Positions 22,179 to 34,612 are shown, counted from the first letter of the stretch. The stretch: DNA of 64,000 nt from Lactuca virosa (GCA_928212115.1 CAKMRJ010005523.1:102875315-102939314); one strand, 5' to 3'. The notes: generated from the letters alone by a model not told the origin. Made by a program: numbers and translations.

Positions 22179-23889
22179 TAGTCGATTAGGATTTTTGGGT
22201 TGTTTGCAAGGTCTGTTTAGAGGATCAGCGACCTCTTCGAGTTTTGGTTTTAGAAGAATGGGTCATAGGGATTGTGGTTCGGGTATGCGAAACTTTGGTT
22301 TAGGAGTTAGGAAAGATAGGAGTGCAGAGCAAGTTGCCATCAGATGTATGTGGACAGGAATCCAAGAGTCGTCTTCGTGGCAAGAAGTTATTGGATAAGG
22401 GGATCGTGGTAGCCAGTGGCTCCTTTCGGAAGCATCGAGGAATAGATCAAGAGGCTTTTGGGACGCTTAGGTTGAGTATCGATTGTTGAGAGATTTGTCA
22501 GCCTATTATATAGCTTGATATATATAGTCTAGGATGGGCAATTAGTGATCGGTCGATTAGCTTTAGAGTTCGGTATATTCAGCTCCGTGTGGGTTTTGGT
22601 TCATTGGATTAGGTGTCAATGCATTCTCTATCATTGGTCATTTCATACATCATCAAAACGGAGATTCTTTGGAAGTTTTGAGCTGTATCAGTTGAAGTTC
22701 AATGGATTCATCAACCTACCTTTAAGTTCGGCTCGAGTTTGGAAGATATCCTTGGTTATTGGGAGTTTAGAATTTGAGACAACGTTGTTCAACTTTCTAG
22801 GTGCGACTTTGATCTGCGAAGAATCTAATTTTGGCATGTTGTGTTTTGGTAGGATTTGTAGTGGGGTTGATCCGACTAAAGTTTTGGCAGCATTTCTAGA
22901 TCACCTTGGAAGTCTTCTCGAGCTAGTTACGTATTTGTGGAATCTGTTCAGTTTCAACCAAGGTGTGGGATCTGGTTCGGTCGTTCATAAGGATGTTTCT
23001 GATAACGGTTGAGGATTGTCATTTCATTAGATCTACTGACACTTCACCCTTTGGGTAAGATTTGAGGAAGAAGGAATGCAGTAGATCTAGAGATGGTTAT
23101 GTGCTTTCATATGGGGATGTATATTGTGGTAGCTCATCAATTATGGTCATGAGGAGGTGTATCTGAACTGAGTAAGATAACATGAGAACACCTGGTCTGA
23201 ATTCATTGATACGGTTCTTAATTGGTTTGTAGCCCTTGAGTTGGAGCAAGAATGCAACCTCCTATCCCATTCGTTGGTTGGGTGCGACCATGCTTTCGTC
23301 TGATTTTGCGCTGGTAGCAGCCTATGTTGTGTAAGGAATTGTACGTGAGAAAAGAGCTTATGAGAGATTTCGATGCAATGTGTGAATTCTTGGATTGACC
23401 ATTCTTATGCCTGTGGGGGCAACGGGTTGGTGATGACTTGTCAGGAAGTCAAGAGTATATTTAAAGTTTTTGGGCGGAATTGACGATCAGAATGTTTTGA
23501 GTATCTTTTTACCACGTTTTGGTGGTGTCCATAGTCAGGGACTAGGGGTAGGTTCAACGAATAGATGATCATCAGTCTTAGGGTAAGGTTTCTGAGAACA
23601 GGCTGATGGGTTCTCGGTTTCGGGAAGTATAATGACGAGGATGGTTTGTGGTTATAGTACTGAGAGTCCCTGGTTTGTGTAGTTTTCTCTGGAAGTTGGG
23701 TCATGTAGTTAGGAAGAATTTTTTTTTGTTGCGTTTGAGCAATTTCAAGTTATTAGGTTGCTTGTTGGCAGTTGGGGTTTTCGAGTGATCTCTCAAAGTT
23801 TTATTTATAAGATGCCTTGATTTTGAAATTGTTAGAGGGAGTTCATGGAATATGTTGGTGTTCTTTTAGGAATAGTAACCGAGACGGAT
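22179..23889 (+). mobile_element. Gypsy-4 internal region, probably the 3' untranslated part
   Basis: The solo LTR that follows has CGGAT duplicated on both sides. Joining across it gives ACGGATTTCGAGGAAGAAAT, the characteristic end of a Ty3 pol frame, just before a purine tract and the Gypsy-4 LTR. So this segment belongs to Gypsy-4. An open + frame at 22545-23012 has no similarity I recognise, and no RT or integrase box is present. Confidence 0.5.
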
Positions 23890-24542
23890 TGTAACATCTG
23901 GCCTCAGGTACGTATTTAAATTCAGGTCAAATTTCATATTTTTTACTCCTGGACTCGGCGAGTTGGAAGCCCAACTCGTCGAGTAGGATCGACTCCGGGT
24001 CGGGGGATTAAGTGACCTACTCGACGAGTCGGAGTACCGACTCGGCGAGTAGGAGCTGTTGAGTGCAACCCTAATATTTAGGGTTTGCACCCTATTTAAG
24101 CAACATTATGGGCCTCTATTCCAGCCTCCATCACCTCCAGAGCATAAATCCCGAAACCCTAATCCTTCATAAGTGAATTTGAGCTTTCTTGGTTATTTTG
24201 AGTGTTATTTGGTGTGTCTTGAAGCCAGTGGAAGAAGTGGAAGATAAAAGACACAAGGGAAAAGGAGTAGATGCAGGAACTACACCCCATTTGCCATCTT
24301 TTCTGGTAATAAAGCTTCCAACTTGATCTTCTTTCTCTTAGATCTATTTGCTCCCATATTAAGAAGGTTTTGGCTCAAAACCTTGGTCCTTGGTGTTGGG
24401 ACGTCCCAAGTGGTTCATATCTCAGATCTAGGACCTAGGAAGGGTTTCATGGCATAAAGGTGCAACATTATGACCATTGGAACCCCCATGCATCTTGTAG
24501 ATCTCACTTTTGAGTCTTTTGAGCCTAAGGACCCATGCATGG

Positions 24543-24565
24543 ACATAAAGTTCATGACTTTACGT
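24543..24565 (+). promoter_or_regulatory. TAAAGTT hairpin in Gypsy-3 LTR
   Basis: ACATAAAGTT, loop CAT, GACTTTACGT, with one A-C mismatch and one wobble pair. Same place relative to TATA and donor as in Gypsy-1 and Gypsy-2. Confidence 0.55.
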
Positions 24566-25467
24566 GTTATATCGACATTAGGAGCCCAAATCTACCTTTT
24601 GGATGAGTTTTGCACAACATAAATCGAGTTATGGGTTTGATCATAAGTCGACTCGACGACTCTCTCAAGGGACTCGGCGAGTCAGGGGTTTGGGTTCCCC
24701 AACCTTTTCTGATTCGAAGGGACCTAGATGAGTCCTGGAGGGTGGGACTCGACAAAATAGATGTAGTTATGGACCTGGATACCATGGGACTCGACGAGTG
24801 TATGAACACACTCGGCGAGTCCAAGGCAATCTCCCAACCTTTGAAGACGGACTCAACGAGTTGTTCATACAACTCGGCGATTAACAGACTTGTCACACTC
24901 ATATGATGAAGATGGACTCGACGAGTTCAAGGACGAACTCGGCGAGCCATATGAAGATGGTCCCAATGTTATGATTGAAGGAGAACTTGTCGAGTTCTTG
25001 CTAGACTCGATGAGTATAGTTGGGGTTGGGAACAGATGAAAGAGTAGGGATTCGATGAGTTGGTGAACCAAATCGGCGAGTCAGGTCAACTGGGTGTTGA
25101 CTTTGACCAGGATGTTGACTTTAGCCATTTTACCCTAAGAGTAATTATCAGTTTTGACTAAGTACCTTTATTGGAATTTTATAGTCGGAGAGTCGTCGGA
25201 GCAGCAGACAAAGATTTCTCACCCAGAGTTGCAGCAGTCAGTCGCACGAGGTGAGTTTCCTTCCAGTAGGAACGGGTCTACGGCCACAATGCCGACCCGT
25301 TTAGATGATAGTAGTTCCGGACTTCGGTCCGATGCCGGGGTGGTCCTGAGAAGTAGTTATGTATGCTTGATGTCTTCGTGATTCATGCATGTTTATGTTA
25401 TGTGTATATGTTCCGGACTCCGGTCCGATGTCGGGCAAGCCCGATGCAGTATATGTGATTATGGTAT

Positions 25468-26231
25468 TGTTGGATAAGGTGTCTAAGTCCATAACTATTT
25501 CTGGTATGTACTTGACCCGACCCGGCATGGTCCATTTGGGTTGCATGGCACCATGCAATTGGATAAACTAAAATGAGAGAAATAACACTTATGGTTTATT
25601 AATATATTATAAGTTCTAATATATTAATAATATTATTTAATTAGTTTGATCAAGAATTAATTTAGAATTAATTAAGTGATCAAAAGATAACTAATTAAAT
25701 ATATGGGTAGATTATGTAAATCTTCCATATCTTATATAGTGGGCTAAGAGGCTCCATGGATTATCAAGTTGGGTTCCACCCATAGGATGCTCCATGGGAG
25801 TTACAAACCCATGGGTCATGGAAATGAAGAGTCATGACACATTAGGGTTTACATGGTGTAACCCTAGATGTGTCAACACTATATAAGAAACCCATTCTCC
25901 ACCAAAATCGGAAACACATAAGAAACAAGAGGGCTAGGCCGATTTTAGAAGTGTGTATTCTCTCTAAAGTCATTCCAAAAGCATTTGGTGTTGTGTGAAG
26001 CATTTGAGGCATCACACTTGGGGTGCTAGGCTCACAAGGTTTCAAGGATCATAAGCAACAACAAGGTAAGTTATTCTATCTTTCATGCAAGTTAAAATTT
26101 GTTCCCCATGTATGCTAGATAGGAATATAACCTTGGAATTCAACTTTGCATGATAATTAGACAAACATAGATCCAAGGTTATTAGGGTTGCATGTACACT
26201 TAGGAAGTGTTAGAATGCGCAAAACTCATCA
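25468..26231 (+). repeat. Copia-B 5' LTR
   Basis: TGTTGGATAAGG at the start, CATCA at the end. TATA box CTATATAAG at 25879-25887. Strong donor CAACAAG|GTAAGT at 26066. Confidence 0.95.
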
Positions 26232-27668
26232 GTGGTATCAGAGCCTGGTTCGTTTGTTGTTTTTTTTTTTGTGCAAACAGCTTGAAAAAAAATCGTTTTT
26301 CTGTTTTCTGCTCGTATGAAAGTTTGCACATTTGTTGCTGGAAATGGACTAGAAACATTACCCTAAACTGTTTTGATGTTTTAAAGCTTGTTTTAGATGG
26401 TGTAATGTTTATGCTAATCCATTTACAATGGCAATTATTAAAATTACAAGTTTTTTTTAAGTGTAATTTTTGATTCTTGAAAGTGTTCATATTCATGTTC
26501 TTGAACTTATGAAGATTAGATGATCATAGGAATTGTTTGTAACCTTCATGGTAGTTTAATTCATGATCATAATGTGTTTTAATGGAGTCCATAACTTGTC
26601 CTCAAGTTATGGAAAACCAAAAGTCTCACTTTTATTAAAGTCATTAAAAGAACACAAGAGTTATAAAAATGAAGAGTCTTCATTTTTATTACTCAATTAA
26701 TTCATAAGTTATAAGAAATGAAAAGTTTTGGAAGTTTACAAAACTTGCCCTCAAGTTTTGGAACATGTAAAGTCTTGATTAAAACTTTAGTTCCAACCCT
26801 TAGAATTTTAAAAGCTAAAATTCAACCCTTATACTTTATAATATTATAAGTTACTAATATATATATGTATAACGTCAAGTCGTCTTACCGCTAGTACGCC
26901 TCATTCACGAAGCCGGTCTATAAGGGGGGGTATAAGGTTGTTGCCTATAAAATGAAAACTTAATGGGTGTCCACTCTCACCCACCGCTTCCTTGATCGGT
27001 GGAGGGTCGTTAGCCGAACGGGTAAGACAAGGACTTATAAATTCTCATTAAAAGTATGATGAATATTATAAAGTAACTAAATGCTTTTATTAAATTCTCA
27101 ATCTTAGTTACTTTAGGAAAATGTGAATAAGGTGCTAATCCATGAAATTACACTTTACACTTTGTTTAAGTCGTTGGTGAAGCGTGTGTGGTTAACCGGC
27201 ACACTAACTTGGACTTAACAAGGTAGGTAAAGGGTGACTTAAGGTTTACCATAGCATCGGTGGAGCGTGTGTGGTTTACCAGCACATCGATTGAGTGATA
27301 AACCTTGAGGGTACCAAGTGATTTGCATGGTTACTTCACACCTCGTTTTGTGATCCTCGGTATCCCAGTCACAAAACTTGGAGGGCACACTCGAGATTGA
27401 AACATGCCTTTGAAAAGTTCATTGAATCTCAAAAGAATCTAGGAATTTCTAAGAACCAATTAAAAACCTAATATTTATATTTCGTTTTTCATGGTGGAAA
27501 TTGGTGAATCGTCATTCACCTACCTTTCAAATATGTTATAGCTTGGATTACGGCATACCTCTTCTAAGTTATAATATATTGTGATTGGATCCTAGCCTTA
27601 ATATTACATTTGGGTGTTTTATTAAGGACTCTCTTAATATCTAAACTAATCTTGTTCTCTTCTTTCAG
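26232..27668 (+). other. Copia-B untranslated leader
   Basis: About 1.4 kb without coding potential, closely resembling the Copia-A leader. It holds repeated hairpin-like units around GTGTGTGGTTAACCGGCACAC-type pairs (about 27185-27205 and 27268-27290) and a conserved CATTCACGAAGCC...GTCTATAAGGGG block (26890-26930). Conserved although the elements' gag starts differ. Confidence 0.6.
26233..26244 (+). other. Copia-B primer-binding site
   Basis: TGGTATCAGAGC one base after the LTR, matching initiator tRNA-Met. Confidence 0.93.
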
Positions 27669-29300
27669 ATGTCTTCAAACAATGCTGCTTCTGGCTCTAA
27701 TCCTAATGGCTCCTTTACCCTTATGAACTTGTGTGGGAAAGTCACTTTTGATGGATCCAACTTCAATGAATGGATCAGAAACATCAGGATGATTACCCGC
27801 TACGAGGACAGAGAATATGTCCTTGACAAGGAGCTTAAGGAGATTGATGAGACCACTGCAACTCCCCAGGAGATCGCTGACTTCCGGGCACATGAAAGGG
27901 ATGCTACAAAGTGGCATGCATCATGTTGGCCACCATGACAGCGGAACTCCAAAAGTCCTATGAGGACTTCTACCCTTTTGAAATGCACCAAGATCTGATG
28001 GAAAGATACCATCAAAGTGCACGACAAGAGAGGTATGAAATCATATGCTCTATCATAACAACCATGATGAAGGACGGGGAATCCGTCACGAGCCACATGC
28101 AGAAAATGCAAAGGTATGTGGATCGGTTGCTGAAGCTTAATGTGAACTTCCCTGAGGAGCTTGCAATAGATATCATTTTGCACTCCTTACCATCGTGCTA
28201 TGATCAATTCTGCATGACATATCACATGAATAAGGAAGAGGTCACACTCAGCAAACTTCAGGGACTCCTCAAGACCGCAGAAACAGGTCTTAAGGGTAAG
28301 TCGGTTGTTAACACTCCTACTCCAAACTCCGCCCCGGTTTTGGCAATCGGGAAAGGTAGAGGGAAGAAGAGGAAGAGCTCTTCGAAGGGTACCAAGGCTA
28401 GGACCCTTGATGGTTCTTCTTCAAGTGGAACCAAGAAAGGTTTCGTCACTCCTTCTTCTGACCCAAAAGAGGCTGAATGCTTCTATTGCCATGAAAAGTC
28501 ACATTGGAAGCGGAACTGCCCAAAATACCAGCAAGATGTGAAGGATGGGAAAGTTAAACCCAACCATGCAGGTATTTACACTATCTTATCTAATAACTCA
28601 CCCCATTCTAACTCTTGGGTCCTTGATACCGGTTGCGGTATTCATATCTGTTCTGATTTGCAGGGACTAAGAAGAAGTGAGAATGTGGAGCATGGAAGAA
28701 TAAACTTAATCATGGGGAATAGGAAAGCTTTACCTGTCACCAAGATTGGAGTTTATAATTTATTGCTAAGTAGTGGGTTTAGTTTAGATTTGAATAAGTG
28801 TTGTTATTCGCCAGAAATGGCAAGAAACATTATTTCCTTTCATGCATTGTATAAACAAGGTTTCACCTTTTCATTTGATAATGAAGTTGGTTCGATTAAT
28901 GCTTTCTTTAATAATGTTCTTTATTTTAAAGCATTACCTTGTGATGGCGTGTATGAAACTGTATCTGTGGTTGATAACTTAGGAAATAATGTATTGTGTA
29001 TTGATTCTGTTAATAATAATAACTTGGATAAAGCATCATTATGGCATTGTCGTCTTGGACATATAAGCAAGAAACGCATAGGCCAACTCCAAAAGGATGG
29101 AGTCTTGGAGTCATTTGACCTAAAGTCAGATGATAGTTGCGAATCATGCTTACTTGGAAAAATGACAAAGTCACCCTTCACAGGTTCTTGTGAGAGGGGT
29201 GAAGGTTTGTTGGATCTTATACACACGGATGTGTGTGGACCCTTCAAACATGCCACAAGGGATGCTAATCGTTATTATTTGACTTTTACTGATGACTACA
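27669..29300 (+). pseudogene. Copia-B gag, protease and integrase N-terminus, frameshifted
   Basis: Gag starts at 27669 (MSSNNAASGSN). A one-base loss near 27912 moves the frame, and gag continues in the 27911 frame. The zinc knuckle CFYCHEKSHWKRNC is at about 28477-28518. The protease active site is in WVLDTGCGIHICSDL (about 28615). The pre-integrase HHCC domain (LWHCRLGH ... CESC) is at 29038-29150, and the first integrase Asp is in HTDVCGPF (about 29221). The frame then passes DDY near 29300 into a deletion junction and wrong-frame sequence, stopping at 29407. Confidence 0.88.
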
Positions 29301-31310
29301 GAATCAATTGGGCAGGAACATTAAGATGCGATCCGATCGAGGTGGTGAGTATCTTAGTTCAGAGTTCCTCGACTATCTTAGGGAATGTGGGATTGTCTCA
29401 CAATTGACACCTCCCAGGACACCGCAGTTGAATGGTGTAGCTGAGAGGCGTAATCGAACCTTGTTGGATATGGTTCGTTCCATGATGAGTCGAGCTTCGC
29501 TACCAATCTCATTTTGGGGGTATGCCTTAGAGACTGCCGCCCATATCCTTAATCTAGTTCCCACAAAGAAAGTTGCCAAAACTCCTCATGAGATGTGGAC
29601 TGGTAAAGTACCCAAACTAGACCACATTAAAATTTGGGGTTGCGAGGCTTTCGTGAGACACGAGACTCATGATAAGCTCGAACCTCGAAGTGAGAGGTGT
29701 ATTTTCATCGGCTACCCACAGAAATCCTTTGGTTACCTCTTCTACAGACCTAGTGAGAATGTGGTCTTTGTAGCTAGGAGGGCTTTCTGTCGAGAGAGAG
29801 GGTTCATAAGCCAAGGAGACAGTGGGAGGCAAGTTGACCTTGAAGAAATTCAAGAGTCAAGTGGTGAAGGAACTTCAAACCCTAGCACTCAACTTGAGGA
29901 GGAAACTCCTGTTGAGCCAATTGACAAGTCTGTACCTCTGAGGCGTTCCACAAGGGTTAGGAATGCACCTGAGCATTACTATGGATTCCATATTACTGCG
30001 GAAGGTGATACACTTATCAGTGATGAGACACTGATAGGTCTGGATGAACCTAACAGTTACGCGGAAGCCATGGCAGGCCCTGAGTCAGCCAAGTGGAAAG
30101 AGGCAATGGACAGCGAGATACAGTCCATGTATGACAATCAAGTTTGGAACTTGGTTGAGAATGTACCAGGTCGTAAGACTGTAGGGTGCAAATGGATCTT
30201 CAAGAAGAAGACCGACATGGATGGTAATGTACACACTTATAAGGCACGACTGGTTGCAAAGGGTTTCTCACAAACTCCGGGAGTTGATTATGATGAGACC
30301 TTTTCTCCAGTGGCCAAGATTAAGTCTATTAGGGTTCTGTTAGCCATAGCCACATTTCATGACTATGAAATATGGCAAATGGATGTCAAAACCGCTTTCC
30401 TTAATGGAAAGTTGGTTGAGGATGTTTACATGAGTCAGCCAGAGGGTTTTGTCAACACAGAGTACCCTAATAGAGTGTGTAAGCTTGAGAAATCCATTTA
30501 TGGGTTAAAGCAAGCACCTCGCAGATGGAATCTTTGCTTTGATGAGAAAGTCAAGGAATTTGGCTTTTCTAGGAGTGAAGATGAATCTTGTGTATATGTC
30601 AAGGCTAGTGGGAGTATAGTTAGCTTTTTGGTATTGTATGTGGATGACATACTACTCATAGGAAATGACATCCCAACTCTGCAGGAAGTTAAGTCCTGGC
30701 TTGGGAAGTGTTTCTCTATGAAGGACCTAGGAGAAGCTGCCTATATTCTAGGGATAAGGATCTTGAGAGACCGGAGTAAAAGACTAATTGGACTTAGTCA
30801 GAGTACCTACTTGGATAAGGTGCTGAAGAGATTCGGCATGCAGGACTCCAAGAAAGGAGAGTTACCCATCCAGAGTAACGCCAGATTGAGTAAGACACAA
30901 AGCCCTAGTACTGAGGCTGAGATAGCAGAAATGAGTCGAATACCTTATGCTTCGGCTGTAGGATCGATCATGTATGCTATGACGTGTACTCGACCTGATG
31001 TAGCCTTTGCTTTGAGCATGGTTAGCAGGTATCAGGGGAACCCTGGCAAGGCACACTGGACTGCGGTAAAGAATATCCTCAAGTACCTACGGAGGACTAA
31101 GGACTGGGTCCTTACCCTCGGTGGGAGTGAAGACTTGAGAGTTGTAGGGTATAGTGATGCTAGCTTTCAGACTGATAGGGATAATTTCCGCTCTCAGTCA
31201 GGCTGGGTCTTTACCTTAAATGGAGGAGCAATTTCTTGGAAGAGTTCCAAGCAAGAGACAGTGGCTGATTCAACTTGCGAATCAGAGTATATAGCAGCTA
31301 GCGAGGCAGA
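29301..31310 (+). pseudogene. Copia-B integrase C-part, reverse transcriptase and RNase H
   Basis: Resumes in a new frame after an internal deletion that removed roughly the first half of the integrase core. RSDRGGEY and NGVAERRNRTLLD supply the second Asp and the Glu. Reverse transcriptase: CKWIFKKK, KARLVAKGFSQ, DYDETFSPV, QMDVKTAFLNG and the YVDD catalytic box at 30636-30647. RNase H begins at GYSDASFQ (about 31150) and includes SSKQETVADSTCESEY. A frameshift near 31308 ends the frame at 31329. Confidence 0.92.
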
Positions 31311-31628
31311 AAGGAGGCGATATGGCTGAAGAACTTCATTGGAGACCTTGGAGTTGTACCAGCTATTAAAGAGCCAATGGAAATTTTCTGTGATAGTGAA
31401 AGTGTAGTTGCCTTAGCCATGGAACCAAGGGATCACGGGAGATCCAGACACATCGACAGAAAATACCATTTCATCAGACATCGAATAGAAGAAGGACTCC
31501 TCGTGGCAAAGAGGGTATCATCGGATGAGAATCCAGCAGATCCCCTCACGAAGGGACTGACTCGGGTTAAGCATCTCCAGCATGCTCGGAGCATAGGGCT
31601 GAAGGATGATATTAGATTTAGTAGTTAG
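31311..31628 (+). pseudogene. Copia-B RNase H C-terminus
   Basis: After the shift near 31308, the frame carries EIFCDSESVVALA and HIDRKYHFIRHRI, the standard end of a Copia RNase H, then PADPLTKGL, and stops at 31626-31628. This is the end of pol. Confidence 0.9.
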
Positions 31629-32462
31629 ATAACCTTGAAATTTGTAAAGTGTAATTGACATTAGATGATGAATAAAATGTGTTTTATTTATGAGTAAAGT
31701 GTTGCTATCTCTTGTCGATCGTTTACTATATTTCTTTTGCATGTTTTGACTTCCAGAATAATTATGTTTGGTATATCATATTATTCGAACCTCCACAGTC
31801 GGTCATATGTTGGAAGTAGGTATGAATCAAGACTGTCATGATTGGTTGCAGAGGTCTAAGTTGTTGGACATGGCTACAACACTCATGAGTGCTCATAAGT
31901 TCTGAGCATTGGACTCAACCCACGCTCACTGGAATCACTTCATGGAATTTATCTCGAGTGATCGTGAGACGGTAATATCATATAAGTCTTCAAACCTAGA
32001 GATATGATTTGTTACTTATGAGTTGGTTATGCATTATTGTACGTTAACGCATTGGTAACTCGATGTTATAAAACGTGCTTTTGTGTATAATTCAATGAGT
32101 GGTAGAACAAACATATGAGTCGAAGTTTATCTGTTCCTTCTTGGATTAGAAGCTGATATCTGGGCCCCTCGATGATTTTGTTTTGACCTATGTACCGGGC
32201 CCGGTCAGAACTAAGTTGATGTGTTCAATGAAGTTCTTTGTCAAACAAATCGGAAATCGGGAAACAAACTGCTGGACAATAAGTAAGACATTGTTCCATG
32301 TATTTGTCCGGCTGATATCTAGAACAGAGGATTATATGATCACTTATCTTAAATGGCGTATCATCATCTTCTCAGTTCCGAGAGACCTTGAAAGAGCTAC
32401 CATTGCCGATCGGTTCCTGAAGTATTGCAGTTATAGTTATTAGACTTATCCAAGTGGGAGAC
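31629..32462 (+). other. Copia-B 3' untranslated region and purine tract
   Basis: No coding sequence. Highly similar to Copia-A at 4740-5509. It ends with the purine tract AAGTGGGAGAC directly before the LTR. Confidence 0.8.
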
Positions 32463-33226
32463 TGTTGGATAAGGTGTCTAAGTCCATAACTATTTCTGGT
32501 ATGTACTTGACCCGACCCGGCATGGTCCATTTGGGTTGCATGGCACCATGCAATTGGATAAACTAAAATGAGAGAAATAACACTTATGGTTTATTAATAT
32601 ATTATAAGTTCTAATATATTAATAATATTATTTAATTAGTTTGATCAAGAATTAATTTAGAATTAATTAAGTGATCAAAAGATAACTAATTAAATATATG
32701 GGTAGATTATGTAAATCGTCCATATCTTATATAGTGAGCTAAGAGGCTCCATGGATTATCAAGTTGGGTTCCACCCATAGGATGCTCCATGGGAGTTACA
32801 AACCCATGGGTCATGGAAATGAAGAGTCATGACACATTAGGGTTTACATGGTGTAACCCTAGATGTGTCAACACTATATAAGAAACCCATTCTCCACCAA
32901 AATCGGACACACATAAGAAACAAGAGGGCTAGGCCGATTTTAGAAGTGTGTATTCTCTCTAAAGTCATTCCAAAAGCATTTGGTGTTGTGTGAAGCATTT
33001 GAGGCATCACACTTGGGGTGCTAGGCTCACAAGGTTTCAAGGATCATAAGCAACAACAAGGTAAGTTATTCTATCTTTCATGCAAGTTAAAATTTGTTCC
33101 CCATGTATGCTAGATAGGAATATAACCTTGGAATTCAACTTTGCATGATAATTAGACAAACATATATCCAAGGTTATTAGGGTTGCATGTACACTTAGGA
33201 AGTGTTAGAATGCTCAAAACCCATCA
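32463..33226 (+). repeat. Copia-B 3' LTR
   Basis: 764 bp, the same length as the 5' LTR, with six substitutions by eye. The donor-like AAG|GTAAGT is at 33061. Confidence 0.95.
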
Positions 33227-33750
33227 GGTATATGTTCATGCTTATGTTATGTTCAATTTATTCCGGACTTCGGTCCGATGCCGGGCGGGGCCCGATGCAG
33301 TGGGCAGGGTCCAAGTTATTTCGGACTTCGGTCTGATGCCGGGCGGGACCCGATGTAGTGGGCGGGGCCCAATTTATGTCGGACTTTGGTCCGGTGTCGG
33401 GCGGGGCCCGAAGCATTGGGCAAGGCCCAGTATTTGTTATATGTGTTATTGTATGGTATGTGGTAGTTTGGGGGAGCTCACTAAGCTTCGTGCTTACAGT
33501 TTCAGTTTTGGTTTAAGGTACTTCAGCTAGCAAGGGAAAGGGCTCGGGATGATGGTATGGCACACACCACAGTTTTCTTAGCCTGGGAGTTTACTCTGAT
33601 ATTTTATATGAGATTGTGTTATGATGATAGATTTTATGAGATTTTGAGATACATGTTTTATGATCTTATACTATGGCGATGATATTCATGTTTGTTGAAT
33701 GATTTTGAAAACAAAATTTTTGGGTTGTATTTTTGGGATGTTTCACGGAT

Positions 33751-33785
33751 TTCGAGGAAGAAATCTAATTTAAGTGGGGGATAAT
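33751..33785 (+). other. End of Gypsy-4 pol and polypurine tract
   Basis: TTCGAGGAAGAAATCTAA gives Phe-Glu-Glu-Glu-Ile-stop, as at the end of other Ty3 pol frames here (compare GFEEKS in Gypsy-1). AAGTGGGGGATAAT follows, directly before the LTR. Confidence 0.7.
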
Positions 33786-34612
33786 TGTAGCATCCTGTTT
33801 CCAGTCATTTCTGGGTCGTGGACCGGAAGTCGATTGTGTAAAGCTTTGAGCCTTAAGGAGGTAAAGTTTAGTCCTTGTGGAAGGAGGTAATTTTGGTTAA
33901 GAGATTTAACCCTTGAATTGTGTTTTGGGCCGAAGGGTAGAAAGGAAAAAGTCATAGGTTGTGTTCTTGCATGAAATATAGATTTTTGTTCGAAGTTTTT
34001 AGTACAAGATATTTAGATAATATTATATAGCTCTTCAATACCTTTCTGTGGATATAAAGAACGTCGAAAACAGAGTTGGAACGAAGAAGTTACGACCGTT
34101 TGAAGTTAGGACGATTTTTGAGTCAGCCGCATACATTACGTTGGGCGTACTAGGCCATCCCTAGTACGCTGGGAGTAAATTGATTACTTTGGGTGTACTG
34201 AGTATGTCTGAGTACGTTGGGTGTACGCGATTAATGCCCAAACCTTATTTTTGTGGTTTGAGCCCTATTTAAGCTCCTTAATTTCCCCAAACCCACTCCA
34301 TTCTTAGCCTCCACCTCTCCAACACCCTATCTTGAAACCCTAACCCTAGATTGAGCCTTGTGAGAAAAAAGAAGGTGTTTTAAGTGCTTTGGAGTGTTCT
34401 TGTTGCACCTTGGAGAAGAAGGAACTCATTGAAGAAGTGTTGGTTGCATTAGAGCTTGTAGATCCAGACTTTTTCACCTTGATCTTTCTTCTAGAGGTAT
34501 AAAGTTTGAATCTTGATGATGAAATTGTTAGACCCAGATAGTTTTGGGTGTTATGAGCTTTTGGTCACTTTAAGTGCATAAAGTTTAGATCTTGAAAGTT
34601 TGTGGCCTTGTT

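Larger units (their letters stand above)
26066..27668 (+). other. Putative leader intron of Copia-B
   Basis: Donor AAG|GTAAGT inside the 5' LTR (26066) and acceptor CTTGTTCTCTTCTTTCAG, whose AG ends at 27668, immediately before the gag ATG at 27669. CTAAACTAATC, with branch-point-like CTAAT, lies about 20-30 bases upstream of the acceptor. The segment removed would contain U5, the primer site and the whole 1.4-kb leader. Strong consensus sites; splicing itself is not shown. Confidence 0.5.
25468..33226 (+). mobile_element. Copia-B: complete, young Ty1/Copia element
   Basis: Target duplication GGTAT (25463-25467 and 33227-33231), two 764-bp LTRs differing at six positions by my count, primer-binding site, gag-pol and purine tract. 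With a commonly used plant LTR rate (1.3e-8 per site per year) this divergence suggests a few hundred thousand years. Despite its youth it has three frame disruptions and an integrase deletion, so it could move only with help. It inserted into the tandem array of the Gypsy-3 solo LTR. Confidence 0.95.
23890..33745 (+). mobile_element. Gypsy-3: solo LTR inside Gypsy-4, itself split by Copia-B
   Basis: LTR pieces 23890-25467 and 33232-33745 (2092 bp together) start TGTAACATCTGG and end GGGATGTTTCA. The target duplication CGGAT lies at 23885-23889 and 33746-33750. No internal Gypsy-3 sequence exists, so this is the product of recombination between two LTRs. Visible parts: ACTCGACGAGT words, TATA-like CCTATTTAAG (24091-24100), hairpin (24543-24565), donor GAG|GTGAGT (25251), a TCCGGACTTCGGTCCGATG array on both sides of Copia-B, CACTAAGCTT (about 33480), and an acceptor degraded to TTTAAG|GTAC (33517). 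Confidence 0.88.

Noticed and set aside
22545..23012. A host protein gene of 155 codons
   Set aside because: No known domain, no start context, and the position inside Gypsy-4 favours retroelement sequence.
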